Below are positions 21,943-34,195 of a stretch of 64,000 nt of DNA, in pieces. Positions within the stretch are counted from its first letter, which is position 1. Every line of letters begins with the position of its first letter. The stretch lies in contig NC_090185.1 of NCBI RefSeq assembly GCF_024679245.1, positions 31,058,670 through 31,122,669 on the forward strand. The letters are read 5' to 3'. The notes beneath the pieces were generated by a model. The model was not told the origin of the DNA and did no database searches. It saw nothing but the letters and a program-made list of their open reading frames with translations. Origin of the DNA: Pseudorasbora parva. Lineage: Eukaryota; Chordata; Actinopteri; Cypriniformes; Gobionidae. A program made the position numbers and the translations under genes.

Positions 21943-23070
21943 TCAGTCAGGATCTCCGAGGGGAGGCCGACTCGGCTGGCCAGCAGAAACAGCTCCTGGG
22001 CGACGGACTTGGCAGGTCGGGCAGGCTTGGCAAAACCGCTTCACTTCGGCCTCCAGGCCCGGCCAAAGGAAACGGTCACGGATGCGCTGAGTGGTGTTGG
22101 CTGTCCCGAGGTGACCTGCCATGGGATGGGAATGTGCCAGCTTCAGGATGGTTTCCGTCTTAGCTCGAGGTACCACCAGCAATTTCTTCTCCTCCCCCCT
22201 CCGCTGAGCGACACAGTACAGCAGGCCATTCTCAATGACAAAATGCGGGAGAGGATGGGGCCGTGGGAGAACGTCTTTTCCATCGACGACTCGCACTTGA
22301 GCCCAGCAGTGCTTGAGCCGATCGTCCTCCCGCTGTTCCTTGGCGAATGAGCCCCCTCCAGCAGCCTGTTGGTAAATATCATAGAACAGATTAGTATTCT
22401 GGGCAGGGGACTCACCATCTCTCCCGCTGTCAGAGGCGAGCAGGGCCGGTCGCTGGCGGGGTCCCCGAGGCCGTCTCCGTCTTCGATGGTTTCCCTCCGG
22501 GCTGGCAGGCTGAGTAGCAGCGTTGAGCAGTCTGTCGAAGCCAGGCCAATCCCTCCCAAGCAGTACGGCCACCGGCAGGTCCTTCACCAGGCCCGCTTCT
22601 ACCGGCCAGGTGCCTTGGGGTGACGAGATGATGACTCTGCGGGCCGGTACTTGGCGAGTGTCTCCGTGCACACATGTAATCGGTAAGAAGGTCTTCTGGC
22701 CGCTTCGAGGGGCGCGCAACCGTGACTGGATTAGGGTGACCGCACTGCCTGAGTCCAGCAAGGCCCGGAACCGTTTCCCTTCCACCGTCACTTCTGCCTC
22801 GGGGGCTCCCGAGGGTACATGCTGGTGGACGATGCAACCTGCCAGCCATGCTCGCGGAGGTGATGGAGGTTCAGCGCTGGGCATGGGCTCATCTCGGGGT
22901 GGGGGAACCGTCGGCCTGCTGACTGGTCGCGGGGTCCCTTCGAGCGGGCGTCGCTCCTGGCCGACTCTCCGGGAGAACGGCGGCGGTCGGTCCCCGGCCT
23001 CGCGATGATGGACGGCATCCGCCAGCTCGATCGCCTCCACAAGTTCCAGGGTGTTGGTAGGGTTCCTCAT
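21943..23070 (-). pseudogene. Late gag, protease and integrase zinc finger, Gmr1-like copy 2
   Basis: 375 codons from the first Met; the frame continues upstream to the deletion junction near 23088, so this Met is not a biological start. Residues 1-75 are the proline/arginine-rich end of gag. The protease active site is LLDSGSA with Asp106, followed by VLLGRDW. The integrase His-His-Cys-Cys finger follows as HSHPMAGHLG then CQACPTC. Right after CPTCQ the reading continues in the wrong frame, because about 200 bases of the integrase core present in copy 1 are missing. Confidence 0.88.
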
Positions 23071-23087
23071 CCCAACCGCTTGCCGAT

Positions 23088-23179
23088 GAGCAGCTGTGAC
23101 CGATCAGCCGGCGATGCGGAGGTGCAGGTGTTTTGTGTTGGTTACCAGGGCGACGCTGATTCTTCCGAGGATGCTCGTC

Positions 23180-23182
<3 letters not shown>
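23088..23182 (-). repeat. 5' LTR remnant of Gmr1-like copy 2
   Basis: 95 bp corresponding to the outermost part of the LTR (compare 19661-19755). Directly inside it, at GAGCAGCTGT, the sequence jumps into late gag. The rest of the LTR, the primer site and most of gag are deleted. Confidence 0.9.

Positions 23183-23261
<79 letters not shown>
23183..23261. repeat. (AT)n tract, right flank of Gmr1-like copy 2
   Basis: About 39 uninterrupted AT units directly against the LTR end. Confidence 0.97.
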
Positions 23262-23264
<3 letters not shown>

Positions 23265-23344
23265 GATGTCATCAGGACACTGCCGATGGGAGAAATTTAA
23301 AACATAGAGTGGACCACAGTGTGCTGCGGAGCTAACAGAGACTT

Positions 23345-24648
23345 CCACCATCAGCTCTGTTTCTGTTCACCGTCAGCTCTGTTTCTGTTCACCATCAGCT
23401 CTGTTTCTGTTCACCATCAGCTCTGTCTCTGTTCACCATCAGCTCTGTTTCTGTTCACCATCAGCTCTGTCTCTGTTCACCATCAGCTCTGTTTCTGTTT
23501 CACCATCAGCTCTGTTTCTGTTCACCATCAGCTCTGTTTCTGTTCACCATCAGCTCAGTTTCTGTTCACCGTCAGCTGTTTCTGTTCACCGTCAGCTCTG
23601 TTTCTGTTCACCATCAGCTCTGTTTCTGTTCACCGTCAGCTCTGTTTCTGTTCACCGTCAGCTCTGTTTCTGTTCACCAACAGCTCTGTTTCTGTTCACC
23701 ATCAGCTCTGTTTCTGTTCACCGTCAGCTCTGTTTCTGTTCACCGTCAGCTCTGTTTCTGTTTCACCTTCAGCTCTGTTTCTGTTCACCATCAGCTCTGT
23801 TTCTGTTCACCATCCGCTCTGTTTCTGTTCACCATCAGCTCTGTTTCTGTTCACCGTCAGCTCTGTTTCTGTTCACCGTCAACTCTGTTTCTGTTCACCA
23901 TCAGCTCTGTTTCTGTTCACCATCAGCTCTGTTTCTGTTCACCATCAGCTCTGTTTCTGTTCACCATCAGCTCTGTTTCTGTTCACCATCAGCTCTGTTT
24001 CTGTTCACCGTCAGCTCTGTTTCTGTTCACCGTCAGCTCTGTTTCTGTTCACCGTCAGCTCTGTTTCTGTTCACCATCCGCTCTGTTTCTGTTCACCATC
24101 AGCTCTGTTTCTGTTCACCATCCGCTCTGTTTCTGTTCACCGTCAGCTCTGTTTCTGTTCACTGTCAGCTCTGTTTCTGTTTCACCATCAGCTCTGTTTC
24201 TGTTTCACCATCAGCTCTGTTTCTGTTTCACCATCAGCTCTGTTTCTGTTTCACCATCAGCTGTTTCTGTTCACCATCAGCTCTGTTTCTGTTCACTGTC
24301 AGCTCTGTTTCTGTTTCACCATCAGCTCTGTTTCTGTATCACCATCAGCTCTGTTTCTGTTTCACCATCAGCTGTTTCTGTTCACCATCAGCTCTGTTTC
24401 TGTTCACCATCAGCTCTGTTTCTGTTCACCATCAGCTCTGTTTCTGTTCACCGTCAGCTCTGTTTCTGTTTCACCATCAGCTGTTTCTGTTCACCATCAG
24501 CTCTGTTTCTGTTCACCATCAGCTCTGTTTCTGTTTCACCATCTGCTCTGTTTCTGTTTCACCATCAGCTCTGTTTCTGTTTCACCATCAGCTCTGTTTC
24601 TGTTTCACCATCAGCTGTTTCTGTTCACCATCAGCTCTGTTTCTGTTC
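23345..24648. repeat. 22-bp minisatellite, CACCATCAGCTCTGTTTCTGTT
   Basis: Nearly 60 head-to-tail copies of a 22-bp unit (CACCATCAGCTCTGTTTCTG followed by TT). Common variants are ACCGTCAGC, a 23-bp form with TTTCACC and a 20-bp form lacking CT. Because the unit lacks stop codons in this strand's frames, it gives a 452-codon open frame (23319-24677) that cycles through three readings. I regard that frame as a by-product of the repeat. Confidence 0.95.
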
Positions 24649-24830
24649 TGTTTTCTGTGTTGGTTGATTGTTTGTAGAATCCATTTGCATTTTTACTTGT
24701 TATTCATTGTTTTTTTTTTTTTTTTTTTTTTTTCTCCCTTTGTTGCACTTTGAGATTCTTTGGAATGAAAAGTGCATTATAAATAAAATCTATTATTATA
24801 TATATATATATATACTACTCACTATATAAA
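24649..24830 (+). repeat. Possible LINE/SINE 3' tail with poly-T
   Basis: After the minisatellite come a 24-base T run (24710-24733) and a segment ending in AAAAGTGCATTATAAATAAA then a short (AT)n. A tail of this type is common at the 3' ends of fish LINE-related repeats. No RT coding sequence is attached. Confidence 0.4.
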
Positions 24831-25210
24831 TATATTATATATGACTTTATTTGATATAGAGAGGGGGTTCGGATTAGGGTTTGGTTAAGGGGTGCATGCA
24901 ATCATGCATAATTTACTGTTATTAAGTATGTAACAATGACACTGAAAAATAAACTGTTACATTTGTTTTCTTTGTTTTGTTTTTTGGTATTATGGTGTTA
25001 CCTGTACTAATTTTCATAAGCTTATTATGACAAAATAAACAAATTATTTCACACAGACAAAAATGCTCTCTTATGAATAATTTAGGTGAAAACATTTAAT
25101 ATCCATTGGCAAATGAAAATTTCAGGCAGGTGTTTGCTTTGGAAATTCACGTTATCCATTTTTTCCCCATAAAAATGACGTGAACTGCTACATCAGAGCT
25201 CCCTCTATAG
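24831..25210. other. Intergenic, nothing recognised
   Basis: AT-rich sequence without a supported gene. Confidence 0.4.
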
Positions 25211-25401
25211 CAAGGGTGTCTAATCCTGCTCCTGGAAGGCCACTGTCCTAGAGAGTTTAGCTCCAATCCCAATTAAACACATGTACCAGCTAATCAAGGT
25301 CTTATTAGGCATACTAGAAACTTCCAGACAGGTGTGTTGAGGCAAGTTGGACCTAAACACTGCAGCACAGTGGCCCTCCGGTGCCGACCTTGGACACCCC
25401 A
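25211..25401. repeat. Palindromic dispersed repeat, copy 2
   Basis: Same family as 1339-1533. It begins AAGGGTGTCTAATCCTGCTC and ends in CTTGGACACCCC, with AATTAAACACA and CCAGCTAATCAAGG inside. Confidence 0.65.
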
Positions 25402-26639
25402 AAGTCTCTATAAAATAATGCTCTATTGTGTTGGAGCCCAGATCTTCACCTCTGATCACCACACACATCTGCCTCTTCCACCTCACTGTGAGTCAGTGAT
25501 GACTTTAGTGGCTGCTCCAGGATCAGAGGTATTGATTCTTTCTCCTGAGAAAATGACGAATCTTAGACGAGCTCTTCAAAGAAGGGCTTTTGTCAGTCAG
25601 CTACATTGCTTTTCCCTGTGGAACACAAAAGGAGTGTGCAAAATATCCACAAAACTATAGTAGTATTATTAACAGCCTAATAATAACAATAATAAATATA
25701 TCATGGCCTCCTAATATATTCTTCTTTTTTACCTTTCAATTATCAGTCTTGCCTTTTAATCTCTCGTCCAAAAATGCACACGTGCATTCGCTGTGAAGGG
25801 TCAATGCCTGTATATGACTCACGGGACGCGTGCATTACTGATATGCATGTAGATTCACGCATTGTTATATTGCTCACGTCTGAATTTTAAACTCATTCGC
25901 GGTGAGTCATATACCACAGCTCTGTAGGAAATGATACGTCACGCGGGGAGCTGTCAATCAATTCCTTCAGTCTATTATTGCAGTGACATAGAGCAAGGAA
26001 ATCAGAATCTCGCATGCATATAAATAGGCTATATAAATATTGCACATCGGACTTTAGGCTCAAACCAAGTGTGCTAAAAAACCTGAGCTGTGTACGGAGG
26101 TGTTATTCAGGCATGGATAAACAGACCATCTAATTCAACAGAGCTGGGGCGTCATCTAATGGTGAGCACATGTATGGCAACTTTTGGCTCTTATAAACCT
26201 GCATAGAAAATTGTTTCCGCCGAATAAAAAAAAAACCCAAACAACAACAACACCAAAAAAAAGTATGTATGCGGGTTTGAGGTTTAAGCTGGTCACGTGC
26301 TGGTCCAGAAACTAGGACCAGGTCATGCACATCATATATTATAGCCTACAAAAATATTGAGAGAACATTTATATAAGTGAATAAAACTTATAAAAGTGTT
26401 TTTCATAGAAGAACATTAAAAGACATTAAATAAAAAGAGAACTGAACTTTCTAATAACGTTTTGAATAACCAAGCAAGAACGTTAATACAACGACAAGAG
26501 ATCATAACTTTATTTTGTGTTGAAGGTTTACAAAAAATATATAATGAGAATGTAGCCTACAACATGAATCCATTTTCCAAACCGTGGTTTTGTCTTACCG
26601 TGAATCATTAAGGTAGCCTAGATCTAGACGCTAGCGGCA
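25402..26639. other. Intergenic, nothing firm recognised
   Basis: No gene is supported. A short AACGTT-rich word cluster at about 26450-26490 resembles the clusters in the tandem array. Confidence 0.4.
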
Positions 26640-27130
26640 GCAAATTTAATCTGCCTGCAAGTGTCCTCTAGGAACTCTCAATACCCCTCTGAGCTGTATT
26701 CCTCTCACTCTGGACGGGCCAATCACATTGTGTATAGAGTCGTGGGCGGGGCCATAATGATGATGGCCGAGTTGCGTTTGCGTGCTTCTAGTAAACACAG
26801 AAACTGGCGAACGGCGGCGGTCTTTCGAATCAGCTTTGACTGCGATTCTGGAAGACTTGGAGTTAAGCTTTTCTCTGAGAAAAGAACAAAGAACGGCACT
26901 GAAGTCATTCTTAAAAAGGAAAGATGTGTTCAGAGTTTAGCCAACCGGATACGGTGAATGTTTAATCTATCAACGAGCTCCGCTTAGCCTTCGTTGCTCT
27001 GGTTGGTTGTAGCGCTATCCTATCGCGTGCAGAGGGAGTTTGAAAGACAACCGTTTATCCCGCCCCTCGGATTGAGCTGTCAATAGTGAGTTTCCAGACC
27101 AAACATCTTGATGTGGGTCTGGCTTGTCAC
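26640..27130. repeat. CpG-rich dispersed repeat with GC and CCAAT boxes
   Basis: Shares GTTGCTCTGGTTGGTTGTAG and a following CCCGCCCC / GAGTTTCCAGACC pattern with the nested repeat at 12560-13330. It includes GTGGGCGGGGCC and a CCAAT box (GGGCCAATCAC), so it could be mistaken for a promoter. Similarity to the other copy favours a mobile repeat. Confidence 0.45.
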
Positions 27131-27134
27131 TTAA

Positions 27135-27660
27135 GGACGGGGACACACTGCAAGCGTGCCGTGAGCGTCTCGGCTGCGTGGTGGCTCACGCGCGGTCCGA
27201 GCTGCGCGGAAAACGCGTGCATGCTTCAAATAGAAGAGACGCCTATTTTTCACGCGACACGTGAGCGTGTTGGAAGCGTTTCTATGCATAGGAAAAGATG
27301 TTTATATGCCATTTTGACACAAATACATATTAATAAATGACATTTTCATGTTTGAAAGTCTTTAGGTTAACATAAATGCAGATATAGGCCTAATTTTAAT
27401 AATAAGAAAAAACATAATTATCGATTTTGAAATCTTAAACCTGTCAATACAGAACGAAATATTCTGTAGCCTATTTTGCCGTCAATACCATAGATATGTA
27501 TGGCCAATAGTCTACTACCGACGTTGTCTTTGCTGTATCAATAGGCAATATATTTATATTTAGCATGAAGTATAGAGCTTCCCAGCAGCAGCAGCGTCGC
27601 GTCAGACACGCTTCTGGTGTGCAAAGAAGGAAACGCCACGCTTGCAGTGTGTCTCCGGCC
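27135..27660. mobile_element. Harbinger-like miniature element
   Basis: 526 bp with inverted ends GGACGGGGACACACTGCAAG and, on the other strand, GGCCGGAGACACACTGCAAG. TAA flanks both sides (27132-27134 and 27661-27663), the 3-bp duplication typical of PIF/Harbinger. No transposase is encoded. Confidence 0.8.
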
Positions 27661-27663
27661 TAA

Positions 27664-28042
27664 GTGTTTATATTGGGACTATTTCAGACCGGTGTGGTAG
27701 GAACCGCCGCGGAGGAGCACAGTCCCTGCGTGACTCACCATAGACATAAGAAAAACGAAAAGTAGCTCTGGCTGCAATGTTCTTCCGCAAGACATGCAGT
27801 TCTGTTTATTACCTGCTTTAACTTTCCAATAATATTTATTAGCAGCTTTAACTTTCCAATAATGGTTTAAATAACATTCTTATAACCAAAGAAGAACGTT
27901 AATATTAAAATTTATATAACAAGAAAATTGAACACTCTAATAACGTTTTAACCAAACAAGAATGTTAATACAACGTCTAAAAAACTGAGTGCTTTTAACG
28001 CTGGAAGTTAGCTATTTTAGACTATAAAGTCTATATACTATA
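27664..28042. other. Left flank of the tandem array
   Basis: Contains one AACGTT-rich cluster (27880-27990) of the same type as in the array. Homology to the array units starts at 28043. Confidence 0.5.
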
Positions 28043-29962
28043 TGCATATTTTTCTTGCACAAACGCACCATTTTGCTTCTGAAGGCCTTTATTAACCAAC
28101 AGAGCCATGTGGAGATATGATGGATATGCACTTTTATGGAATTTAAAAAATGACCCACAGTCACTGCCATTATAATTTATATATAAAGCTCGGAAAAAAC
28201 AGGATTTTTTTTTTTTAATCTATTCGATTTTAAATCATGGGCTAATTTTCATTTTTGTGTGAGCTAACTCTTTAATGTCAGAATGATAGGCTATAGCCTG
28301 AGTTAATTTGATAATGCATGGGTGCTGTCTAGTGGCTCAAACACTGTGACAACAATACAACGAGTTACTCGCTCATGACCTCCAATCGAATGTGGATTTA
28401 TAGGCATGTCATGCTTTTTATTTAGCATTTTATGAGCTTATCGCACTCGTATGTTTGTTTAGTGGCTTCATGTTTCTATGGGTTAGTTATTTGAATAAAC
28501 AGAAAGCGATAGTAACTTCGGTAGAACACGTGATGTGAGTTGAATGTGTTTCAGGAATGATCTTTATCTGAGTCAGCGATCGCGGAAGAGAAGCACAGCG
28601 CTGGAAGCAGCAAAAATCTGTGGTAGGCTAATAAATAGAAATGATGATTCTGTCTAAAGAAATATGAAACGTACGTGTCGATATTTCTCAAAATATGCGC
28701 AAAATATCCTCTCTTTAGGATTAAAAGACATTTAATGTAAATAAACCGGAAGAGAGGTGACATATGTTGTAAATGCCAAACCCGACAAATTTAGTATGTT
28801 GATTTTGCGCTCCTGTCATAAATTAAGAAATTGCTGTCGCTTAAACCGGATTTGATCATAAACAGTGGTCTAATAGCGAAGCTTTTAATGATTAAAGAAG
28901 AGTGTGATCTGGTATAGCCTAAGGTTTCTGTCAGCTCTTCACGCTGATGTATGCTTAAGTTTTCATTTTTCTAATAAGTTGGGTTTTAGTTATTTGGTGC
29001 TATAAAAATGAGTTGTGGCGCAGGGGCAAAAAGGTGTCCCTGGACTTTCTGGCACAGAGCTGCCCCCCACACCCTGCCTGCCACCCCAGCTAACAGGGAA
29101 CGTTCAGAAAGTTCTCTCAAAGTTATCATAAAACGTTCTTGCAGTAACGTTATTAGAACGTTATGCCAACGTTATTTGCTATTGAGTACCGTTCTAAAAA
29201 CGTTAGCTATAAAACGTTATTTTTACATTGTTAGTGGGACGTTTTAAAAACGTTAGGCTACTACATAAAAAAAAAGTATTAGTCATTACAAATTAGCCAT
29301 ACAGCTTTTTTCTCAAACTTCAGATACATAATTTGTATATCCAATGACAACTTATTGACACTTAAATGCTATTTTCGTTAATATATCTTTTTTACAATCA
29401 GAAGAAAAATCTAGTAAAAAATAATTAGGCTATGTATTAAATATAAATGTAATATAAATATAAAAGTCAATTATAAAAAGGGGTTTTACCTTTTTTTAAG
29501 AAAGAATAAGATGTCAATAAACAAAGGCAAGTACTTTAAAGGAGAAAACAGGAATATTTAATTTGATCATACTCCCGACCCTTATAAGAACGTTATTTAA
29601 TGTTCTTATAACCTAATGAGAACGTTAATACAACGTTCCACAAACTGGACATTTTAACGTTCCTTGAACATTCAGAAAACGTTTTTATAACTTAATGGGA
29701 ACGTTAGGGAAAAGTTCTTATAACCTAAAATTGTTAACTGGGACACTCCACACCATAAACACACCATTATGCACACAGCCATTTTTAACACCACTTACTA
29801 ACTTAAAGATATAACACAATGTAGAAATATTAGCTTTTTTAAAAAATTTTATTAAATGCGTATTATTTATTAGGCTGCTATTAATGAATGACTACCATAC
29901 TTTAAATCAGGGTCACATGATCCTTTATTCTAATGTTATGATTTGCTGCTCAAGAAACATTT
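28043..29962 (+). repeat. Partial array unit (segment P only)
   Basis: 1.92 kb closely matching 33000-34885, 44500-46388 and 55987-57873. At 29962 the sequence jumps straight into the segment that starts each full unit, skipping the 6.6-kb segment with the B30.2 exons. It carries two AACGTT clusters (about 29097-29260 and 29585-29735). No gene is supported. Confidence 0.92.
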
Positions 29963-30283
29963 ACAATAAGTACAAAGAAAAATATTAGTTTTCAGTGCTG
30001 ACCCTTTTTTTTTAAAGAACCAATTAAACATTTGATTCTATATATTATATATTAATTATTATAATATTAATTATAATATAAATAAATAGACCCCCCCCAC
30101 CAAAAAACAAACAAACAAACAAAAAAACAAGCAAACAAACAAATATGTGTGACCCTGGACCACAAGTAGTTATATTTGTGGCCATAGCCAACAATATGGG
30201 TAAAAAATATTTATTTTTATTTTTCTGCCAAAAATCAGTAGGATATTAGGCCTAAGAAAAGATCCTGTTCCATGAAGATATTT

Positions 30284-30290
<7 letters not shown>

Positions 30291-30369
<79 letters not shown>
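30291..30369. repeat. (AT)n tract, unit 1
   Basis: About 39 AT units. The equivalents at 41883-41938 and 53353-53434 differ in length. Confidence 0.97.
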
Positions 30370-30374
<5 letters not shown>

Positions 30375-30569
30375 GCCCTTTCCCTAAACCATAGCCTACA
30401 TCAATAGAAAGCTTATTTTTCAGCTATTATTCAGCTATTATTCAGCTTTAAGATAAATCTCATCATCAACAACAACAAAAAAATCCCAATGACTGGTTTT
30501 GTGGTCCAGGGCCACAACTGTGCTGATGTTTCGATTTCGGAATAACATTTCTTTTGAAGATAATTAGTA

Positions 30570-30870
30570 AACTATTCTCGGCGGCTGCCATATTGTGCTC
30601 CTCATTCACACGGGGCGAGCGCAGAGCCGGCGGGACTTCCTGCCATATCGTGCGCGCCGCCGTCCTTCCGCAGATCGCCAACACATGAGGATCCGCTGCA
30701 GCCGCTCGGCCCCGCGAGTGACGTCCATCACTCTGCTGATGTCATCTGCGCTCTTCACTGCAACTCCGCTGAATCGCAGTTCAAACCGCTCGAGCTCTCT
30801 GGGCTGCTGACCGTGCGCGTGGACTGAATGAAAGCACCAGATTGGGCGCAACTTCCCAAACGCGGACAGG
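30570..30870 (+). promoter_or_regulatory. CpG-rich promoter and first-exon-like block, unit 1
   Basis: A 300-bp CpG-dense island in AT-rich DNA. It contains GCGGCTGCCATATTGTG (YY1-like), a CRE-like AGTGACGTCC near 30719 and a second TGATGTCA near 30738. An ATG at 30828 opens 14 codons (MKAPDWAQLPKRGQ) ending at a good splice donor, CAG|GTAAGC at 30869/30870. It lies 4.55 kb upstream of the B30.2 exons on the same strand, so it is the best candidate promoter for that gene. The exon ends in phase 0, whereas the first B30.2-side exon needs one carried base, so at least one more exon would be required. Confidence 0.5.
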
Positions 30871-30970
30871 TAAGCGGCTCTCAGGGCGCTTTGCGCGGAT
30901 GTTTTATTCGGCCTCTGTTAGATGACACTGGACTGTCTGACTGCATTGAATGGCATCTGCGCTCGGGAAC

Positions 30971-32317
<1,347 letters not shown>

Positions 32318-34079
32318 GCTATATAATACAACATAAAACAAAAAAATATATATATATTATTTTAAATCTAAAAATATCAACCACTTTTACAATATGATTC
32401 TGGTGGCCCAGGTGGAAAAGAAATATATTTAAATTGTGCTTTTTTGGACATATTTAGTATATTTAAATTACACTATACTAAATGCATATTAAATGTATTA
32501 TTTTGAAACAACTTCAAGTATATTAAGTGTATTTTAAGATATGCTTGAGTGCAATTTTATGCTATTTGCAATATATTTTAATATATTAAATTGTGCTAAA
32601 ATGGAACAACTTTAAGTACATTTAGTGCTTTTTAATAATTAATTTTAATGGACTTCTAGAACATTTTAATAGCATTTCAGTATATTACAAATAAATTAAT
32701 TTTACGCTACTAGTATATTATAATGCTGTTTTTTCAGTATTCAGAGTGGTATAAAAAGTGCAAAATTATTAAATATAAATGTTAAGACACGGGCACACTT
32801 TGAAATAGTATAGAAAACTTTAATGTACTATATTATATACCTTACAAAATAAATTCCTTGAGTACATTAAAAAAGTACAGCAGCATACAAATTCTCTTGA
32901 CAAATACATCATAATAAATGAAAGATCAATAAAGTGCTATGGCAGAGCTATTGTCCTATATCTTGTAGAACATTTCAGTTTAAAGTTTTAAATAGCCAAT
33001 GCATATTTTTCTTGCACAAACGCACCATTTTGGTTCTGAAGGCCTTATAACCAACAGAGCCATGTGGAGATACAATGGATGCACTTCTATGGACCTTAAA
33101 AAATGACCCACAGTCACTGTCATTATAAAGCTCGGAAAAGCCAGGACATTTTTAAAATCTATTCGATTTTAAATCATGGGCTAATTTTCATTTTTGTGTG
33201 AGCTAACTCTTTAATGTCAGAATGATAGGCTATAGCCTGAGTTAATTTGATAATGCATGGGTGCTGTCTAGTGGCTCAAACACTGTGACAACAATACAAC
33301 GAGTTACTCGCTCATGACCTCCAATCGAATGTGGATTTATAGGCATGTCATGCTTTTTATTTAGCATTTTATGAGCTTATCGCACTCGTATGTTTGTTTA
33401 GTGGCTTCATGTTTCTATGGGTTAGTTATTTGAATAAACAGAAAGCGATAGTAACTTCGGTAGAACACGTGATGTGAGTTGAATGTGTTTCAGGAATGAT
33501 CTTTATCTGAGTCAGCGATCGCGGAAGAGAAGCACAGCGCTGGAAGCAGCAAAAATCTGTGGTAGGCTAATAAATAGAAATGATGATTCTGTCTAAAGAA
33601 ATATGAAACGTACGTGTCGATATTTCTCAAAATATGCGCAAAATATACTCTCTTTAGGATTAAAAGACATTTAATGTAAATAAACCGGAAGAGAGGTGAC
33701 ATATGTTGTAAATGCCAAACCCGACAAATTTAGTATGTTGATTTTGCGCTCCTGTCATAAATTAAGAAATTGCTGTCGCTTAAACCGGATTTGATCATAA
33801 ACAGTGGTCTAATAGCGAAGCTTTTAATGATTAAAGAAGAGTGTGATCTGGTATAGCCTAAGGTTTCTGTCAGCTCTTCACGCTGATGTATGCTTAAGTT
33901 TTCATTTTTCTAATAAGTTGGGTTTTAGTTATTTGGTGCTATAAAAATGAGTTGTGGCGCAGGGGCAAAAAGGTGTCCCTGGACTTTCTGGCACAGAGCT
34001 GCCCCCCACACCCTGCCTGCCACCCCAGCTAACAGGGAACGTTCAGAAAGTTCTCTCAAAGTTATCATAAAACGTTCTT

Positions 34080-34195
34080 GCAGTAACGTTATTAGAACGT
34101 TGTGCCAACGTTATTTGCTATTGAGTACCGTTCTAAAAACGTTAGCTATAAAACGTTATTTTTACATTGTTAGTGGGACGTTTTAAAAACGTTAC
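34080..34195. repeat. AACGTT cluster, unit 1
   Basis: Repeated AACGTT and ACGTTCT words within about 115 bp. A second cluster is at 34518-34640. The same pair occurs in P of every unit and in the partial unit. Confidence 0.8.

Larger units (their letters stand above)
19342..23182 (-). mobile_element. Gmr1-like Ty3/gypsy LTR retrotransposon, copy 2
   Basis: 3.84 kb on the minus strand: 5' LTR remnant (23182-23088), late gag and protease, integrase zinc finger, integrase C-terminal half, RT, RNase H, polypurine tract, 3' LTR (19755-19342). Integrase precedes RT, the Gmr1-like order. Both outer ends are TG/CA bounded and lie in AT repeat; ATAT on both sides (19338-19341 and 23183-23186) is a possible but uninformative target duplication. 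Losses are most of the 5' LTR plus leader and early gag, and about 200 bases of the integrase core. It also has frameshifts near 21300 and 21125. It cannot transpose by itself. Confidence 0.9.

Noticed and set aside
23345..24648. CRISPR-like array
   Set aside because: The copies are head to tail with no spacers, in a vertebrate genome. It is a minisatellite.
23319..24677. 452-codon open frame
   Set aside because: A by-product of a stop-free 22-bp minisatellite. Unit-length changes shift the frame repeatedly, which a real protein would not tolerate.
26640..27130. A second gene promoter (GC box plus CCAAT box)
   Set aside because: It shares extended similarity with 12560-13330, so a dispersed repeat is the simpler explanation.
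30606..30851. 81-codon minus-strand frame in the CpG block, repeated in each unit
   Set aside because: Arg-rich frame in CpG-dense DNA with no domain; likely a shadow of the island.
33494..33561. Candidate 68-bp exon between TTTCAG and GTAGGC in segment P
   Set aside because: It has an in-frame stop when joined to the CpG-block exon, and units 2 and 3 are one base longer at the same place, so it cannot keep a frame into the B30.2 exons.
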